DNA from: Scilla litardierei
Lineage: Eukaryota; Streptophyta; Magnoliopsida; Asparagales; Asparagaceae
Length of the DNA stretch: 64,000 nt
Direction: 5' to 3'
Assembly: GCA_030789695.1 (NCBI GenBank)
Contig: CM061136.1
Span: 131,044,648 to 131,108,647 of the forward strand
The notes beneath the pieces were generated by a model. That model made no database searches and had not been told where the DNA came from. It was given only the letters and a program-made list of their open reading frames with translations. Position 1 is the stretch's first letter; every line of letters starts with the position of its first letter. The translations under genes and the position numbers were made by a program. Shown one piece after another: positions 9,636 to 21,208 of the stretch.

Positions 9636-11675
9636 AAATTTTATGCTTTCAATAAACTCGAATTCTCTCGACAGCGAGAGGACCGTATAGATTTGCTTGA
9701 ATAAATATCACCTCATATGATGGCAACAAAAAAATCTTTTACACCCAAAACCCATTATATATATTAATTGCCCCTTCATATTTTGAAGTGCCACATCCTT
9801 TTGCTCACCACCATCGAGCATTTCTTTCAAGTGAAACCTCACTTTCTTATTTGTTTGACTTGATCACGCTTAGCAAAATCGTGATTTTATTGATCGAGTC
9901 ATTTGAATAGGATTGTTTGGTATAAGCTTGGGGGAAGGCGCTCTCATGCATCATTGTATGTGCATGTAGTTGCATTAGGATCTCATGTCATTCATTTCAT
10001 CATTTTGCATTCACCCCCCTATTATTATCGTTGTTCCTCATATTCTTCCATTATGATCACATTGAGGACAATGTGAAGTTTAAGCTTGGGGGAGTGCATT
10101 TCCATGCCATTTAGATTCATTAGTTGCATTTTTACCTTTTTTTAGGTGCATTTCCATGCCATTTAGATTCATTAGTTGCATTTTTACCTTTTTTTTAGAA
10201 TTTTTAGAATTTTTTTTCAAAATTTTGCATCATCTTTTTGAATTTTCCATCTTATTTTCCTTTTATGTGTGTTCATGCATCATGTTGTGTGCTTGTTTTT
10301 CTTTTCTTTCCCCTCTTTTATTTTTATTTCTTTATTTTCCTTTCTCTTCTTCCGCTAGATGAGTTTTGTATGATGATATCTCTTATTGCTTTGGCGACCA
10401 TCACGATGCTTATTATTCCTTGCCATGCTACTTTGAGTATTCCATAGTCTTGCTATTCACATATGCTTGCAAATCTATTTCTTTCGATGATTCCTCTATA
10501 TGAATGCATGATATTAATTGAAACTGAATGCATGGATTAGTGTTTAGTATGCTTTTGTTGGAAATGCACCAAGATTCACGCATCATTAGTATATCTGAAG
10601 CATCAGTTTTATTGTCTTATTCACCTTCTGTTGCATGCTTGATATGAAAGTACTCTTTACCGCTTGACTTCGCTTTTTATTGAGATGATTGAGAATATCC
10701 ATGCTTACATATGAGTTCTAGTTGAAGTATTATTTTATTGAACCGTTCGTGCACATCTTAGAGTGAACCGAGTGTTACATTATTTCTTTCTCCACATATA
10801 TCTTTTTATTCTCTACATGTCACTTGAGTTCACCTCTTAAAGCTACTTATATCGCATCTATTTCCCAAAAATCCCTACAAAAGAAAAAGTTAGCTCCAAA
10901 ATTCCAAAAAAGCCAAAAAGGAGCCAAAAGCCAAAAATACAAATCATATAGCTCCTACAAAAATCCAAAAAGAAAAGTGAGAAACAAAAAAGTTCAAAAA
11001 AAAAGAAAAAAAAATGTTTCTCTATCTCATTATTGGAGCCACAAAATACTTGGGAAAACCAAAGCAAAAATCCCATTTTCACTATCATATTCCTTTAGAT
11101 GTGATGCCTCAAGCTAAGCTTGGGGGGGGGGGGTGGGTGAATTCATTTGACCATATGAGTGAGGAGTGGAGACGTGCATGAATGGGGATATTCGATAATG
11201 CTTAGACTTTGCAAAATATATTAGATATGGAGATTTTTCATGATTTGAAATAAATATGTGAATGCCATGTCTCTTATTCCATTCTCTATTGCATGCTTGG
11301 TGTGATTCTTATATGCTTCAGTTATAACTTTTGATTGAAAAGTGCATCGCCAACATTTGTATATTAAATTCTATGAAATGCGTGATGTGGATATGAATTG
11401 ATTGTATGAATTTAGAGAGTCCCTCTTATTGTTCTTAAAAGCTTGCAAGTGCCATGTCTAAGTAAGATTTGAAATCCTTATAGCATGTGATTCGTATTTT
11501 CCAAGTTACCGTGATGTGTAGCTTATGGCTTGAGATCTGAGAGAATAATCTAGCAACCACTTCCACCTCGTGTTCTTTCTTTTTCTTTCGTTTCATTTTC
11601 TTTATTTTCATCTCCCGAGTTCGTCTCTCTACTTATCTTCCTCGAGGACGAGTAAGAGGTAAGCTTGGGGGATTT
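9636..11675 (+). other. Ath-A 3' noncoding region with repeated polypurine-like motifs
   Basis: About 2 kb without a gene. The motif AAGCTTGGGGG occurs near 9925, 10083, 11117 and at the terminal PPT (11661-11672). The block near 10055 (CATTGAGGACAATGTG followed by the purine tract) is a type commonly seen near the 3' end of Athila-like elements. A segment of about 51 bp (GTGCATTTCCATGCCATTTA and onward) is tandemly duplicated at about 10094-10198. An A-rich stretch lies at 10855-11015. Several short blocks match Ath-B (47090-48733) in order. Confidence 0.75.
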
Positions 11676-13794
11676 TGATCACTCCATATTTTACACCTTT
11701 TTTCTGCTTATTTGCATACCGTTTTGATCGCCCATATCACGCTTTTCACGATTATTCGACAATATTGCGATACTTTTCACTATTTCTTGTTTTTGTCGTA
11801 TTTCAGGAAATATGGAGCGATTTGGATCGATTGTGAGATCAAGAGGATTTGCACCCACTCCGGAGTGTCAACCATGGCCCTTTTGAGGGTTATTCTGCAA
11901 TGGAAGAGGAGTGGAAGAATAAAGAACGTCGTAGGAGCGACGGGGGAGCGAAAAGATGAAGATTGGGCATTTTCAGCATGCCACTCGGCCGAGTGAAGGA
12001 GTCACTCGGCCGAGCATTGAGACCCCGCTCGGCAGGTCAGATCGGACACGCAACAGAGATGTATCGGCATGCACTCGGCCGAGCATCGCACGCCGACTCG
12101 GCCGAGTGAGGAGACTCCGTCCGTCCGAGTGGCACCCAGACGACGGCAAGCCAAAATGTCCAACTTACTGTAATCCGTCAGTCTGCCCCAGAAGCCCGAC
12201 TCGACCGAGTGACGAAAACCGTCCGCCCGAGTACCAAATGCCCCTCGGCCGAGTGACATTTGCCACTCGACCGAGTGATGCCGAGGACACACGGCGCCCA
12301 GATTTTCAGACAGCCTCTCACTCTTTTGAAATCTGCTATCATTCCAGCAATCAAAGTATTTTTCTCATATTTTTTATGGATAGTAGACTTCATGACGGTT
12401 CCAACGCCGCCAAGAACGCGCAAATCGGAGGTCGGATGAAATCTGGGGAATTTCTGCAAGTTGATGCTGCAGTGCTGGAATTTGCATGTCAGTGTCACTC
12501 GGCCGGGTCACATATTCCACTCGGCCGAGTGCGGCCTGGGCCCAGATTTTAAGTTGCGGTTTGGGCTGTTTTTGGGCACGAATTTGAGGGGTTTTCTAGG
12601 GTTATTTGCTAGGGTTTTGGGAGAGTATTTAAGGGGTTTGTAGCCACCATTAGAGGGGGATCCCCATTATGTTTTCTTAGTGCCCAAGATGTTTTAGGAG
12701 GATTATTTTAGAGGTTAGGCCATGCCCTAGGCCCCCTCTTGGATCTAAAAGCTTGTATTTTGGATTGAAGATCTTCATTAAAGCTAAGTATTTTTACTCT
12801 TCTTATTTGAATATTTGTTTTTCTATCTTTTTGTATGCAAGCAATGATTTCTATTGATTCTCATATCCTTATTGCTATGCTAGAGTAGATTTGTTGTTCT
12901 AGGGTTTGGGGATGAACCCTATGGATCTAATTTCATATTTGTGAAGAATGAATTCTAAATTGCTAGAATTGCTAGGAGGTTAGGTTGTGATTGATTTCCT
13001 ACGGATAGCTAGGGATTTCCATCGATTTGGGATTTGCAAGAGATTGGATTCTAATCGATGGGAAGGCCTAGATATTCGATTTAGGTTTACAATTGGGTTT
13101 CTCTAGATTTGGTTTGCAAGAGATTGGACCAAAGCAAGGATTTTTAATTGTAAATCTATACACATATTCGTTTGCAAGAGATTGGACGAATACGAACTAT
13201 CACAACCTAGATCGTAACTCGAGTTTGCACGAGAGTGGGCTCGAGGGGCGATTGAACGATGATGTCGATCCTCATGCTAGCGGCTTAGGTTAGGGTTTGC
13301 AAGAGATTGGGCACTAACCTAGGTTTGCTATAGACCGGCAATAGCGCGAGAGCGTGAGCTTGGTTCTCTATTCAGTTACGACTAGTTCACCTCAACACAA
13401 GTCTAGTAATATTGAGATTCACTATTTACGATGATGTATGACGATCCGTAGTGGGAATTCCCTAGCCCTAGACGTTTTTATTTGGCTTTATATCCCCATA
13501 CTTTGCCCGACGATTGTGACAGGATCGCCGCAAGGCAAATTCCCTCTTTTATTATATTGTATTTGAATCGATATTTGACCGATTTCTTTATCATCGACAC
13601 CGACATCCACCACCATTTCCATTATATCATACCATAGCCATCTCCACCAATAAAAACATTCGTAGTCCAACCAACCTAGGATAGGTTGGAGCCAACACCA
13701 CCTCCTCGTGTTCGATACCCGCTCGCCACTTTGCCGTGCGCTTGCGGTAAAACTACAATCGTCGCCTCGGGACGTGTACGCCGGGGCGCGATCA
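11676..13794 (+). repeat. Ath-A 3' LTR
   Basis: A 2119-bp copy of 5696-7814, offset by 5980 and differing by one base as far as I could see. It includes the palindrome array, TATA box and hairpin array (13019-13323). Confidence 0.95.
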
Positions 13795-13799
13795 TCTAT

Positions 13800-14246
13800 C
13801 GTGCCAGAGTTTGAATTCTGGTTGATTATGGCACTTCTGGTGCTTTAGTGTGTTTGTTTCCATTGCTCTGATCCTTGTGTGGTAGAGACCCGACGGGAGT
13901 CCCTCAAAACGTTCGACGACGTTCTTAGCACCGTTTTTATGAGACGTTACATCAAGGTATTCTCTGTTTTGTTTGCTCACCGTTTCAAGGTGGTATCTAT
14001 TTAAGTGGATATCTTTAAAGCTTAACAGGTTTCTATGCGAGCTAGGGGAGAGAAGTGCATCTTTTATAAGTAGTTTTGTTTTGTTGGAGAGCATAAATTG
14101 TGCTTCCCCTGATCCTTCAATGATACCTGATGGACCGGAAATTGTATTTACGGTGCCATCTTATTTATTAATGCTTTGAATAAAGCAGATGTCTTGGAGG
14201 ATCGTGTGCATAGAGGCACTGTCCACACTAGGCATTTAAAGTCCAT
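13800..14246 (-). pseudogene. Copia-1 pol start: protease and GAG-pre-integrase region (broken)
   Basis: On the minus strand, 14246 is the A of an ATG that opens the region corresponding to the Copia-4 protease (51407 onward). The aspartic protease motif reads as VDSASMHTIL. It is followed by the flap-like part and the pre-integrase segment (RNLLSFKDI, LPSGLYHTR, FKLWHDR) up to the Ath-A insertion at 13799. Gag ends near 14448, so a gene-free AT-rich spacer of about 200 bp separates gag and pol. The longest clean open part is 13792-14094. The insertion and downstream stops make it non-functional. Confidence 0.8.
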
Positions 14247-14447
14247 CTATTTTAAAAGAAAATATCGCAGTATAAGGCACACACAGAAAATATACTACTG
14301 ATAATCAATTTAATGTCTGAAAAGTACTTCAACATGCTAGAGTAGGAAAAATAAGCAGATAAATAGTTTCTCAAAAAGGAAAGCTACAATGCATAGAACA
14401 TGGATAATGTCCTCAGTCGAGCAGGTCATCGTTTGAGAAGTCCTCAG

Positions 14448-15407
14448 TCAGTCGAGCAGGTCATCGTTTGAGAAGTCCTCAGCGATGAACCTGATTGGTG
14501 CCAGGTCTTCTTGAACCACCAGGTTTGTCTCAGCTTGCTTCTGGCTCGCTTTGTACAAGTCATGCAGGTGGCGTGGAGTCCGACAATTCCTGGACCAGTG
14601 TCCAGTCATGCCACACCTGTGGCACTTATCTTCCCAGTCCTTTCTGGGGGCAGATGTCTGGCCGTCGTCCTTTCTTCTCCACACATTATTCTTCTACCTC
14701 CCCTCATTGTTGCTTCTGGGAGGGGGTCCTCTAGCCTGCTTCTTCATTGCTTTGCCCTTCTGGGGTTTGCCTTTGAAGTTGCTCCCCTTCTTCTGGGAGG
14801 AGCTGTGATGCGCTTCAGGCGCAGGAGCAGTGCCGGTAGGACGTGAGTTATGGGTGGCCAGAAGAAGGTCACGATTCTGCTCTGCCATCAGAAGGCATGA
14901 GAGAAGCTCTGAGTATTTCGTGAACTTGCGTTCACGATACTGTTGCATTAGTATAACATCCTTCTCGTGGAAGGATGTATACGTCTTCTCTAACATGCGC
15001 TCCTCCGTCACCTTTTCACCACACAACTTCAGGCGTGAGGTGATGCTAAAGAGTGCCGAGTTGTACTCGGCAATATACTTAAAGTCTTGGAGACGAAGGT
15101 TTTCCCATTCATATCGCGCTCGAGGAAGTATAACATCTCTTTGATGTTTATACCTATCCTCGAGGGCGGTCCATAACTCATACGAGTCTTCCACTATGAG
15201 GTACTCGGCCTTCAGGGTCCGATCGATATGGCGTCTGATATAGATAATTGCTTTTGCTTTATCTATATCAGAAACCTTATCGCCTATAGCGATGGCGTGG
15301 CTCAATCCCTGTACTCGCAGATGGAATTTTATGTCCAACTGCCAGCTTAAGTAGTTCTTGCCTGAAGCATCCAAAACGTCGAAATCGACGCTCGCAATTT
15401 TGGCCAT
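14448..15407 (-). pseudogene. Copia-1 gag (one in-frame stop)
   Basis: A Copia gag starting MAKIASVDFDVLDASGKN at 15407. It has the UBN2-type capsid region (YLSWQLDIKFHLR, IDRTLKAEYL, RYKHQRDVI, EYNSALFSITSRLKLCG) followed by a basic, Gly/Pro-rich linker and a CCHC zinc knuckle CHRCGMTGHWSRNC for RNA binding. An in-frame TAG at 14694-14696 separates the capsid part from the knuckle part, which continues in the same frame. A duplication of about 38 bp (about 14407-14480) repeats the gag C-terminus and stop. The Copia-4 gag is a close relative. Not functional as it stands. Confidence 0.9.
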
Positions 15408-16137
15408 TTATCACTCTTACATGTAAAAAGATATGCAATAATTAGATATTTTCACAGAAAAATAAGTAATTAAGCACATCAGACAAAGATATTTGCTGTG
15501 TGGATCGGCTAATCACCATATTAATTACAGTCCATACAGTCCCAAAAAGAAATGAAAGTACAACTCGGGAACCCCCGTGTGGCCCCTATTCTTCTGGAAT
15601 AGTCCTTCATCTTCTTGAGGTGTCCGCCGGTCTTGTAATATTACAAAATTATCCTCACTACATATTTCTCTCAAAAGAAAATAATGCGGGAAAATAAAAT
15701 GGTGATCCCTAGCCGATCCAAAACCACAGCAAATATTGACATTCATCGCAGGCAGATAAAATGCAGCAGGCATTTAATCATCACAGGCAGTTTATTCATT
15801 ACAGGCAATTTAATAATCACAGGCAGTTTATAATGGAAAATGAAATCTTTCGTTTAAAAATTATTGGACCACTAGGCAACGTCATACACCGTTAGGTTAG
15901 TTGACTAACGGCAGAGCGGTCGCATGATCTTCTTAATTTTTAAACGTTTAGAAAAATCATATAATCCGAATAAAAAGCGATGAATAAAATCACATGTAAT
16001 TTTGTCCAGAGTTTGACGAAAAAAATCACAATTAAATTTGAAAAGATTTGAAAATCGAAAAATTTTCGGGGTCAAACCCTAGTTAGGGTTTTTGGTCGCG
16101 CGGATTACCGCTTTAGGCGGCTAGGGTTTCCGGACAT

Positions 16138-16400
16138 GAGTGCGCACCGGGGGGCCCGATACGAGCGGATGCCGGGGGGTTGGGGGAACCGCCGCTGTTG
16201 GCTGCGGGTTGGCCCGCCGCTGCTGGCGGTGGGTTGGCCCGCCGCTGGCAGTGGCGGGGCCCCCGCTGCTGGCGACGGGTTGGCCCGCCGTCGCTGGCGG
16301 CTGGGGGCCGCCCGCCGCTAGCAACGACGGGGTGGGGGGTTGCCGCCGCTTCGGGCGGCGGGCGGGGTTTTGGCGCGAGTTCTTGGGGGGGATTCGCGTT
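16138..16400 (-). repeat. GC-rich hairpin repeats in the Copia-1 leader
   Basis: Several copies of GGGTTGGCCCGCCG followed by CCGCC/GGCGG inverted repeats with different loops, roughly 27-46 bp apart. The frames on both strands through this block are compositional and not genes. Confidence 0.8.
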
Positions 16401-16708
16401 CCGGTGAGAAGATCCCCTAGGGTTTGATGGGTTTTGGGGATAAAAATCCAATTTTTAGTAGAAAAAAGTGTTTTTTGATCTCCAAAAATCGTTTTTCATT
16501 GTAAAAGGTTGATTTTTAACAATAAAAATGATAGAATCTTAAGCGATTGATCCAAGAAATTGGATCTCTACATATGCGCATATGGAATATTTAGATCTAG
16601 GGAGAAAGTTACCGCTAGATCCTACCCGCCGGATCTAGCGACGTTCGGTGAAGGAAGCCCGTTCGCGTCGCGTCCGTCCGTCGGCAGGGGTTCGGCTCAG
16701 CTTCGAGC

Positions 16709-16720
16709 GTGCTGATACCA
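16709..16720 (-). other. Copia-1 primer binding site (tRNA-iMet type)
   Basis: The minus strand reads TGGTATCAGCAC directly inside the 5' LTR. It matches the first nine bases of the usual initiator-Met primer site TGGTATCAGAGC. Confidence 0.85.
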
Positions 16721-16832
16721 TGTTGTAAACTTGATGGCTATGGAATCCATAGCCATGTATTTATAGTGGTAGAGTTACATAAAGGGTGGATACCCACTAA
16801 CGGGTAGGCCCACCAAAAGCCCGTTTATAACA
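16721..16832 (-). repeat. Copia-1 5' LTR
   Basis: A 112-bp LTR matching 2202-2313, followed by the target duplication CTTAT at 16833-16837. Confidence 0.93.
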
Positions 16833-16837
16833 CTTAT

Positions 16838-17127
16838 CTGTTTTTTTCCTACCATCACAAAATATCACATTTTTTATATCCATCCTCCTAGAAATTTATT
16901 GACAGTCCACCTCATTTGCCTGTGTTCTCTCTCAACTTCAACCAAACAAGCACATAAATTTGTTTTGGTGAAATAGCAAAGCAAAATGGTACAAAAATTA
17001 GAATATTTCAATCCAATTTTCGTTGGTTTGCGAAAAATTTGAAAAGTATAAAAGGAATAACATCCCATAGACAAGGACAAAAACAAACAAAGAAAGAAGA
17101 TAGAAAGATTTACTTAGGTCGGTTTAT
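16838..17127. other. Short unannotated gap between Copia-1 and Copia-2
   Basis: AT-rich DNA without a recognisable feature. It was continuous with the sequence left of 2197 before Copia-1 inserted. Confidence 0.6.
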
Positions 17128-17645
17128 ACAACTAAGTTGGATCTTAATCCAACGTTGGGCTAATATGCGGTAAATAATTATATAAGTACTACGCTGTCAT
17201 ATTAAGCCCAATATATTAGTGATCTAGTTTTAATTAATTAAATGGGCTAAATGAGTTAAATAGGTTGTGAGGCCTTTATGTGTAGAGGCTATTGGGCTTC
17301 AACTCGTTGATGGGCCGAGTTGAAAACCCTAGGGCTATGGAGGCTAGCCTATAAATATTAGCGATGATGGTCCCCGGAATACACGAACAAAGTTGAGCCG
17401 TCTTTTCTATGCCACGTCGCTAGGAGAGAAACCGGGAGAAGGCTAACGGGATTCTCCAATGATTGATTTGTGCTATTCTGGAAGATCGTCGGTTGCGTTA
17501 TCGTCAGGATCTCTTTCAGATTATTAGCGATGGACTCAGGTACGCTTCCGCTAAACAGAGAAGGTGGTAATTTAAGATTCTGCATGTTATATATCTAGAT
17601 CTGTGTTGTTTGGCTAGACGCATGTCTAGATCTTTAGTTTCTACA
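17128..17645 (+). repeat. Copia-2 5' LTR (5' end eroded)
   Basis: Matches 31828-32358 from CAACTAAGTTGG to the end TTTCTACA. The outermost 15 or so bases are not recognisable. It includes a probable TATA segment CTATAAATATTA near 17350. Confidence 0.88.
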
Positions 17646-17647
17646 AG

Positions 17648-17660
17648 TGGTATCGGAGCC
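17648..17660 (+). other. Copia-2 primer binding site
   Basis: TGGTATCGGAGCC, two bases after the LTR, is one base different from the initiator-Met primer site TGGTATCAGAGCC. Confidence 0.88.
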
Positions 17661-17790
17661 CACATGCTGTGGATCTTAATTTTTCTGTCTGCTCATCCGA
17701 TTTTTAATCTGTTTTATATTCGGATCTGTGCAAAAATTTGGTTTTTTTATTAATTTTTTCCGAAAAAATTGTTTTTTACAAACCCTAGAT

Positions 17791-18502
17791 TGGGGGCGGC
17801 CAGCCGGCCGCCGCCCGACACAGCAAAAGAGGGGCGGCTCTGCCGCCCCCGTCGGAAGAACGACGCCAGGCGAAGCCGGCGTCGACACGGATAAGAAAGG
17901 GGCAGCAAAGCCGCCCCCGTAGGTCAAACAGAAAAGGAGGGGGGCCGACTTCCAGCCGCCCCCCTTCGGCCAGATCAGGGGCAAGAGGGGGCGATGTGCC
18001 CCCATTAAGTTACAGAGGGGGCAGTGTGAGCCGACCCCCGGGGTTTAATCAGGCAAAAAGTAGAAAGGGGGGCGGCCAAGCGCCCCCTCCATCACCGAAT
18101 TCCGACGACGGGGGGCCCTCCCCTGTCCGCCGACGAGTGCAGACCCCCCCACCTTCGGTGGGGTCTGACGTAATCGCACGTAACAAAAGGGGGGCTCGAC
18201 AGCCTCCCCCCGTCGGGTTTTGTGCATAGAAAGGGGCGGCGCACCGCCGCCCCTTAAGGACCTGCCGGAAAAGCACCTGGGTGGGGCGGCGCTCCGTCGC
18301 CCCTGCCCGATCATTGGTGCGGCAGGCGCCCCAGGCGCCTGCGCAGGAGGAGAAAGGGGCGGCATCTGCCACCCCTGTTGGCCGACTCTGCGCGATGCAC
18401 AAAAAGGGGCGGCCCTTGCCGCCCCTATCAGTTGCAGTCGGCGCCTGCCACCCCTTGCCGGTGCCAGATCTGAAGTAAGGGGGCCGACGGCGGCCGTCCC
18501 CT
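17791..18502 (+). repeat. Array of GC-rich hairpins in the Copia-2 leader
   Basis: About a dozen inverted repeats of the form GGGGCGGC-loop-GCCGCCCC separated by 20-60 bp. Clear examples are at 17830-17850, 17898-17917, 18067-18088, 18233-18255, 18355-18376 and 18405-18427. Arms vary between copies but usually stay complementary. Open frames here are compositional. Confidence 0.82.
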
Positions 18503-19456
18503 GGTTGGACCTAAAATTCTGCTATGGTTTCCTAACCCTAGCAGATTTTGGGCCAAATTGGGCCCAAACAGTTATTTTTCAAAATAATTTTTTAATTTTC
18601 AGTATAGTGGCTTCAATTTTGGGCTTCAATTGAATATTTTGGAATAATTGAATCCTATTTTAGGGCTACAATTAATTTCTTTTGAAGCCCTATTTTGGAT
18701 ATGTTAATGCACTAATAATTAGAGGAAATAAAAGGCCATCTTGTGTATATTTCCTCATTCGGTTTATTTGTGTGTTAAAATTAAGTTTATTCCATTTTTT
18801 TAATTCTTTAGGCAAAAATTCAGATATATATACATTTCGAAATAATTCTAATTTTTTGTGAAATTCCACCAAAGTGGGCTCCACTATTAAAATTGTTATT
18901 TCGGAATGTAAACGGATTAAAATATGTACACCGTATGATTAGTTGCCTAAATGAATTTTAATTGGATCATAGGAGTAAATTAAAGTTTTCGTCTAAATTT
19001 CTCCTTGTTAAGTAATTCGGTATTAATTGTGCTATGATAAATTCAAACTTTGATGTATGTATTTTTTTGGAGTGACTTGGTGTACTCATCATCCCGCCAA
19101 AGTGGGCTCTGTTGTTTGCATCATTTCATTTCTTAAATACAAAAGGAATTTTGTGTGCATACTTTATTCATGAATGCTACATCGTCCCAAAGGCAGATTA
19201 CCGTTCTATGCTAATTTATCCACACATGTAGCAATAAATAAGTGATGATTGTTGAGACTCATGCATGCAATTTTAATTCGGCCCAAAGGAAGTTTTAATC
19301 TTGGCATGTTAATTATAGTCTTTATTTGATTGCTGCGACAAGATATCATTTGCTAGTTAATAGATTATCCAAAGATAAATATTAAGCTAGTTGGGGATAC
19401 CTTGAGATGGGATCATGCAATTTTGAATTTACAATTTTGCTTCATAATTAATATTT
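18503..19456 (+). other. Copia-2 leader between hairpin array and gag
   Basis: AT-rich and without a gene. The phrase CCAAAGTGGGCTC occurs twice (near 18870 and 19097). A pyrimidine-rich stretch ending TTTTCAG lies at about 19482-19496, just inside the nominal gag frame, and looks like a possible 3' splice site. Confidence 0.5.
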
Positions 19457-20340
19457 ATGTTAACATGTTTGTCTATGTTTATTGTCCTGTTTTCAGTTGC
19501 TACTCCCGCAAATATTACTGCTAGCTTAAACTCAATTCCGGTGCTTAATGGCTCGAATTTCAAATCCTGGAAAGAGAACTTACTTATATGTCTTGGGATA
19601 TTGGATCTGGACCTTGCGATTAGAACTGGCTGTCCCCCACTTATTACGGAAAAGAGTACCTCTGATGAAAAGAGGGAGTTTGAGAAGTGGGAAAAGTCTA
19701 ATCGCATGTGTGTCATGATCATAAAGAGAGCCATCCCTGAAGCCTTTCGAGGCTCTATGTCTGATTCGATCACGACAGCTAAAGGTTTCCTTGCAGATAT
19801 TGAGAAAAGGTTTGTCAGAAACGAAAAGACAGAAATTGGTACGATTCTGATAAGCTTGATCTCAATGAAGTACAAAGGGAAAGGCAACATAAGGGAATAT
19901 ATTCTGGAACAGTCCCATCTTGCTTCAAGGTTGAAAGCACTTAAGCTTGACCTCTCTGAGGACCTGCTTATGCATTTGGTTTTAATATCCCTTCCTGCAC
20001 AGTACAATCAGTTTAAGGTGAGCTATAACTGCCAGAAAGAGACTTGGTCTCTGAATGAGCTCATCTCGCACTGTGTATAGGAAGAGGACAGACTGAAGCA
20101 GGATAAGACTGAAAGTGCAAATGTTGCCTTTGCCCCTAAAATAAATAAAAGAAAAAAGGGAAAGGAAGTTGCAGTTACAGCCCCACCTAAGAGGCAACAA
20201 AAGAAGCCTGTAAAGGCTGTCAAGAAAGATAGTTGTTTCTTTTGTGGTGCTGAAGGGTAGGTGAAGAAGCAGTGCACTAATTACCACGCCTGGCGTGCTA
20301 AGAAAGGTACTCTTCTCAATTTGGTTTGTTCAGAGTTAAT
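19457..20340 (+). pseudogene. Copia-2 gag (broken)
   Basis: A Copia gag. The open part 19457-20080 contains the capsid region (IPVLNGSNFKSWKENLL, GSMSDSITTAKGFLADIEKRF, SLISMKYKGKGNIREYIL). The true start may be later than the first ATG, since the conserved part begins near NITASLNSIPV. An in-frame TAG at 20078-20080 is followed in the same frame by a basic segment and a damaged zinc knuckle (CFFCGAEG, stop, VKKQC) where the expected His codon has become part of a stop. Non-functional. Confidence 0.85.
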
Positions 20341-21208
20341 TTAACTTCTGTGCCCATAGACACTTGTGGTTAGACTTTGGTGTAACTACTAACATCAGTG
20401 TGTCTATGCAGGGCTGCCTGAACTGCCAAAAGCCAAATGATGCTGAAAGATTCATCTTTGTGGGTGATGGCAAGAAGGCGAGGATTGTTGCAATTGGGGA
20501 TTTCAGATTATTTTTAAGAACTGGAAACCATTTGGATTTGTTTGGGACATTTATTGTACCGTCGTTTAGATGAAACCTTATTTCTATTTCTGCATTGGAC
20601 AAATCTGGTTATTGTTGTTCTTTTGTGAATGGGAAATTCAGTTTGTCTCTCAATTCCATTTTTATTGGTTCTGGTTATTTGTCTGAGAATGATAATCTGT
20701 ATATGCTTGATACAATTGCTACAACTGAAACCTTGCATGTGGGTACACAAGCTTTAAAGCGTAAATTAACTGATGAGAATTCAGGTTCGTTATGGCACAA
20801 GAGATTAGGTCACATCTCCAAAAGGAGAATTGAGAGACTTGTGTCAAACGATATTCTCAAACCTTTAGATTTTTCAGATTTTGATATCTGCATTAATTGA
20901 TAAAGGAAAACAAACTAATAAAAGGAGATTTGAAGCCAAACGGTCAAGTGAAGTCTTAGAACTTATACATACGGATATTTGCGGACCATTCCCTACGATT
21001 GCATGGAATGGTCAGCAATATTTTATAACGTTCATAGACGACTATTCAAGATATGGCTACATTTATCTCATACATGAAAAATCTCAATCCTTGGACATGT
21101 GCAAAAATTATAAGGCCGAAGTTGAACTTCAACTAGGCAAGAGGATTAAAACTGTCAGGTCTGACCGTGGTGGTGAATACTACGGCAGATATGATGGTTC
21201 AGGTGAAC
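20341..21208 (+). pseudogene. Copia-2 protease and integrase N-terminal part (broken)
   Basis: The protease site reads LDFGVTTNIS in place of the usual D-S/T-G-A, so a key residue is lost. An in-frame TGA follows at 20571-20573. Next come the GAG-pre-integrase region (SLWHKRLGHISKRRIERL, FDICIN) and, after a frame change near 20895, the integrase core (LIHTDICGPF, FITFIDDYSRYGYIYLI, VRSDRGGEYYGRY). Copia-3 cuts it at 21208 and the remainder resumes at 29014. Confidence 0.88.

Larger units (their letters stand above)
5696..13794 (+). mobile_element. Ath-A: pol-less Athila-like LTR retrotransposon, very recent
   Basis: An 8.1-kb element with 2119-bp LTRs (5696-7814 and 11676-13794) beginning TGATCACTCC and ending GCGATCA. 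It is flanked by the target duplication TCTAT (5691-5695 and 13795-13799). The LTRs are the same length and I found one difference (T at 5951, G at 11931), so insertion is very recent. It has a tRNA-Asp primer site and a polypurine tract at 11661-11672. The 3.86-kb interior has no gag, protease, RT or integrase and only one long frame (8007-9635). It is therefore non-autonomous, of the LARD type but with a long ORF. LTR ends, leader motifs and 3' noncoding blocks tie it to Ath-B and Ath-C. Confidence 0.94.
15408..16720 (-). other. Copia-1 5' leader
   Basis: About 1.3 kb between the 5' LTR and gag with no gene. It includes the primer site next to the LTR and a GC-rich repeat block (16138-16400). 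A segment around 15881-15925 is shared with the Copia-4 leader (37693-37735, inverted here). Confidence 0.75.
2202..16832 (-). mobile_element. Copia-1: Ty1/copia LTR retrotransposon, interrupted by Ath-A
   Basis: A Ty1/copia element transcribed on the minus strand. It is bounded by 112-bp LTRs starting TGTTGTAAAC and ending TTATAACA, and by the 5-bp target duplication CTTAT at 2197-2201 and 16833-16837. The primer site lies inside the right LTR and the polypurine tract inside the left LTR, which fixes the orientation. Domain order is gag, protease, integrase, reverse transcriptase, RNase H, as in Copia and unlike Ty3. Without the nested Ath-A (5696-13794) it is about 6.5 kb. The LTRs differ at roughly 7 of 112 positions. 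Coding capacity is lost through several nonsense codons and at least one frameshift. Confidence 0.95.

Noticed and set aside
10824..11117. 97-codon Lys-rich frame in the Ath-A 3' region
   Set aside because: Low-complexity translation of an A-rich tract in a noncoding region whose conserved blocks with Ath-B are not protein-like.
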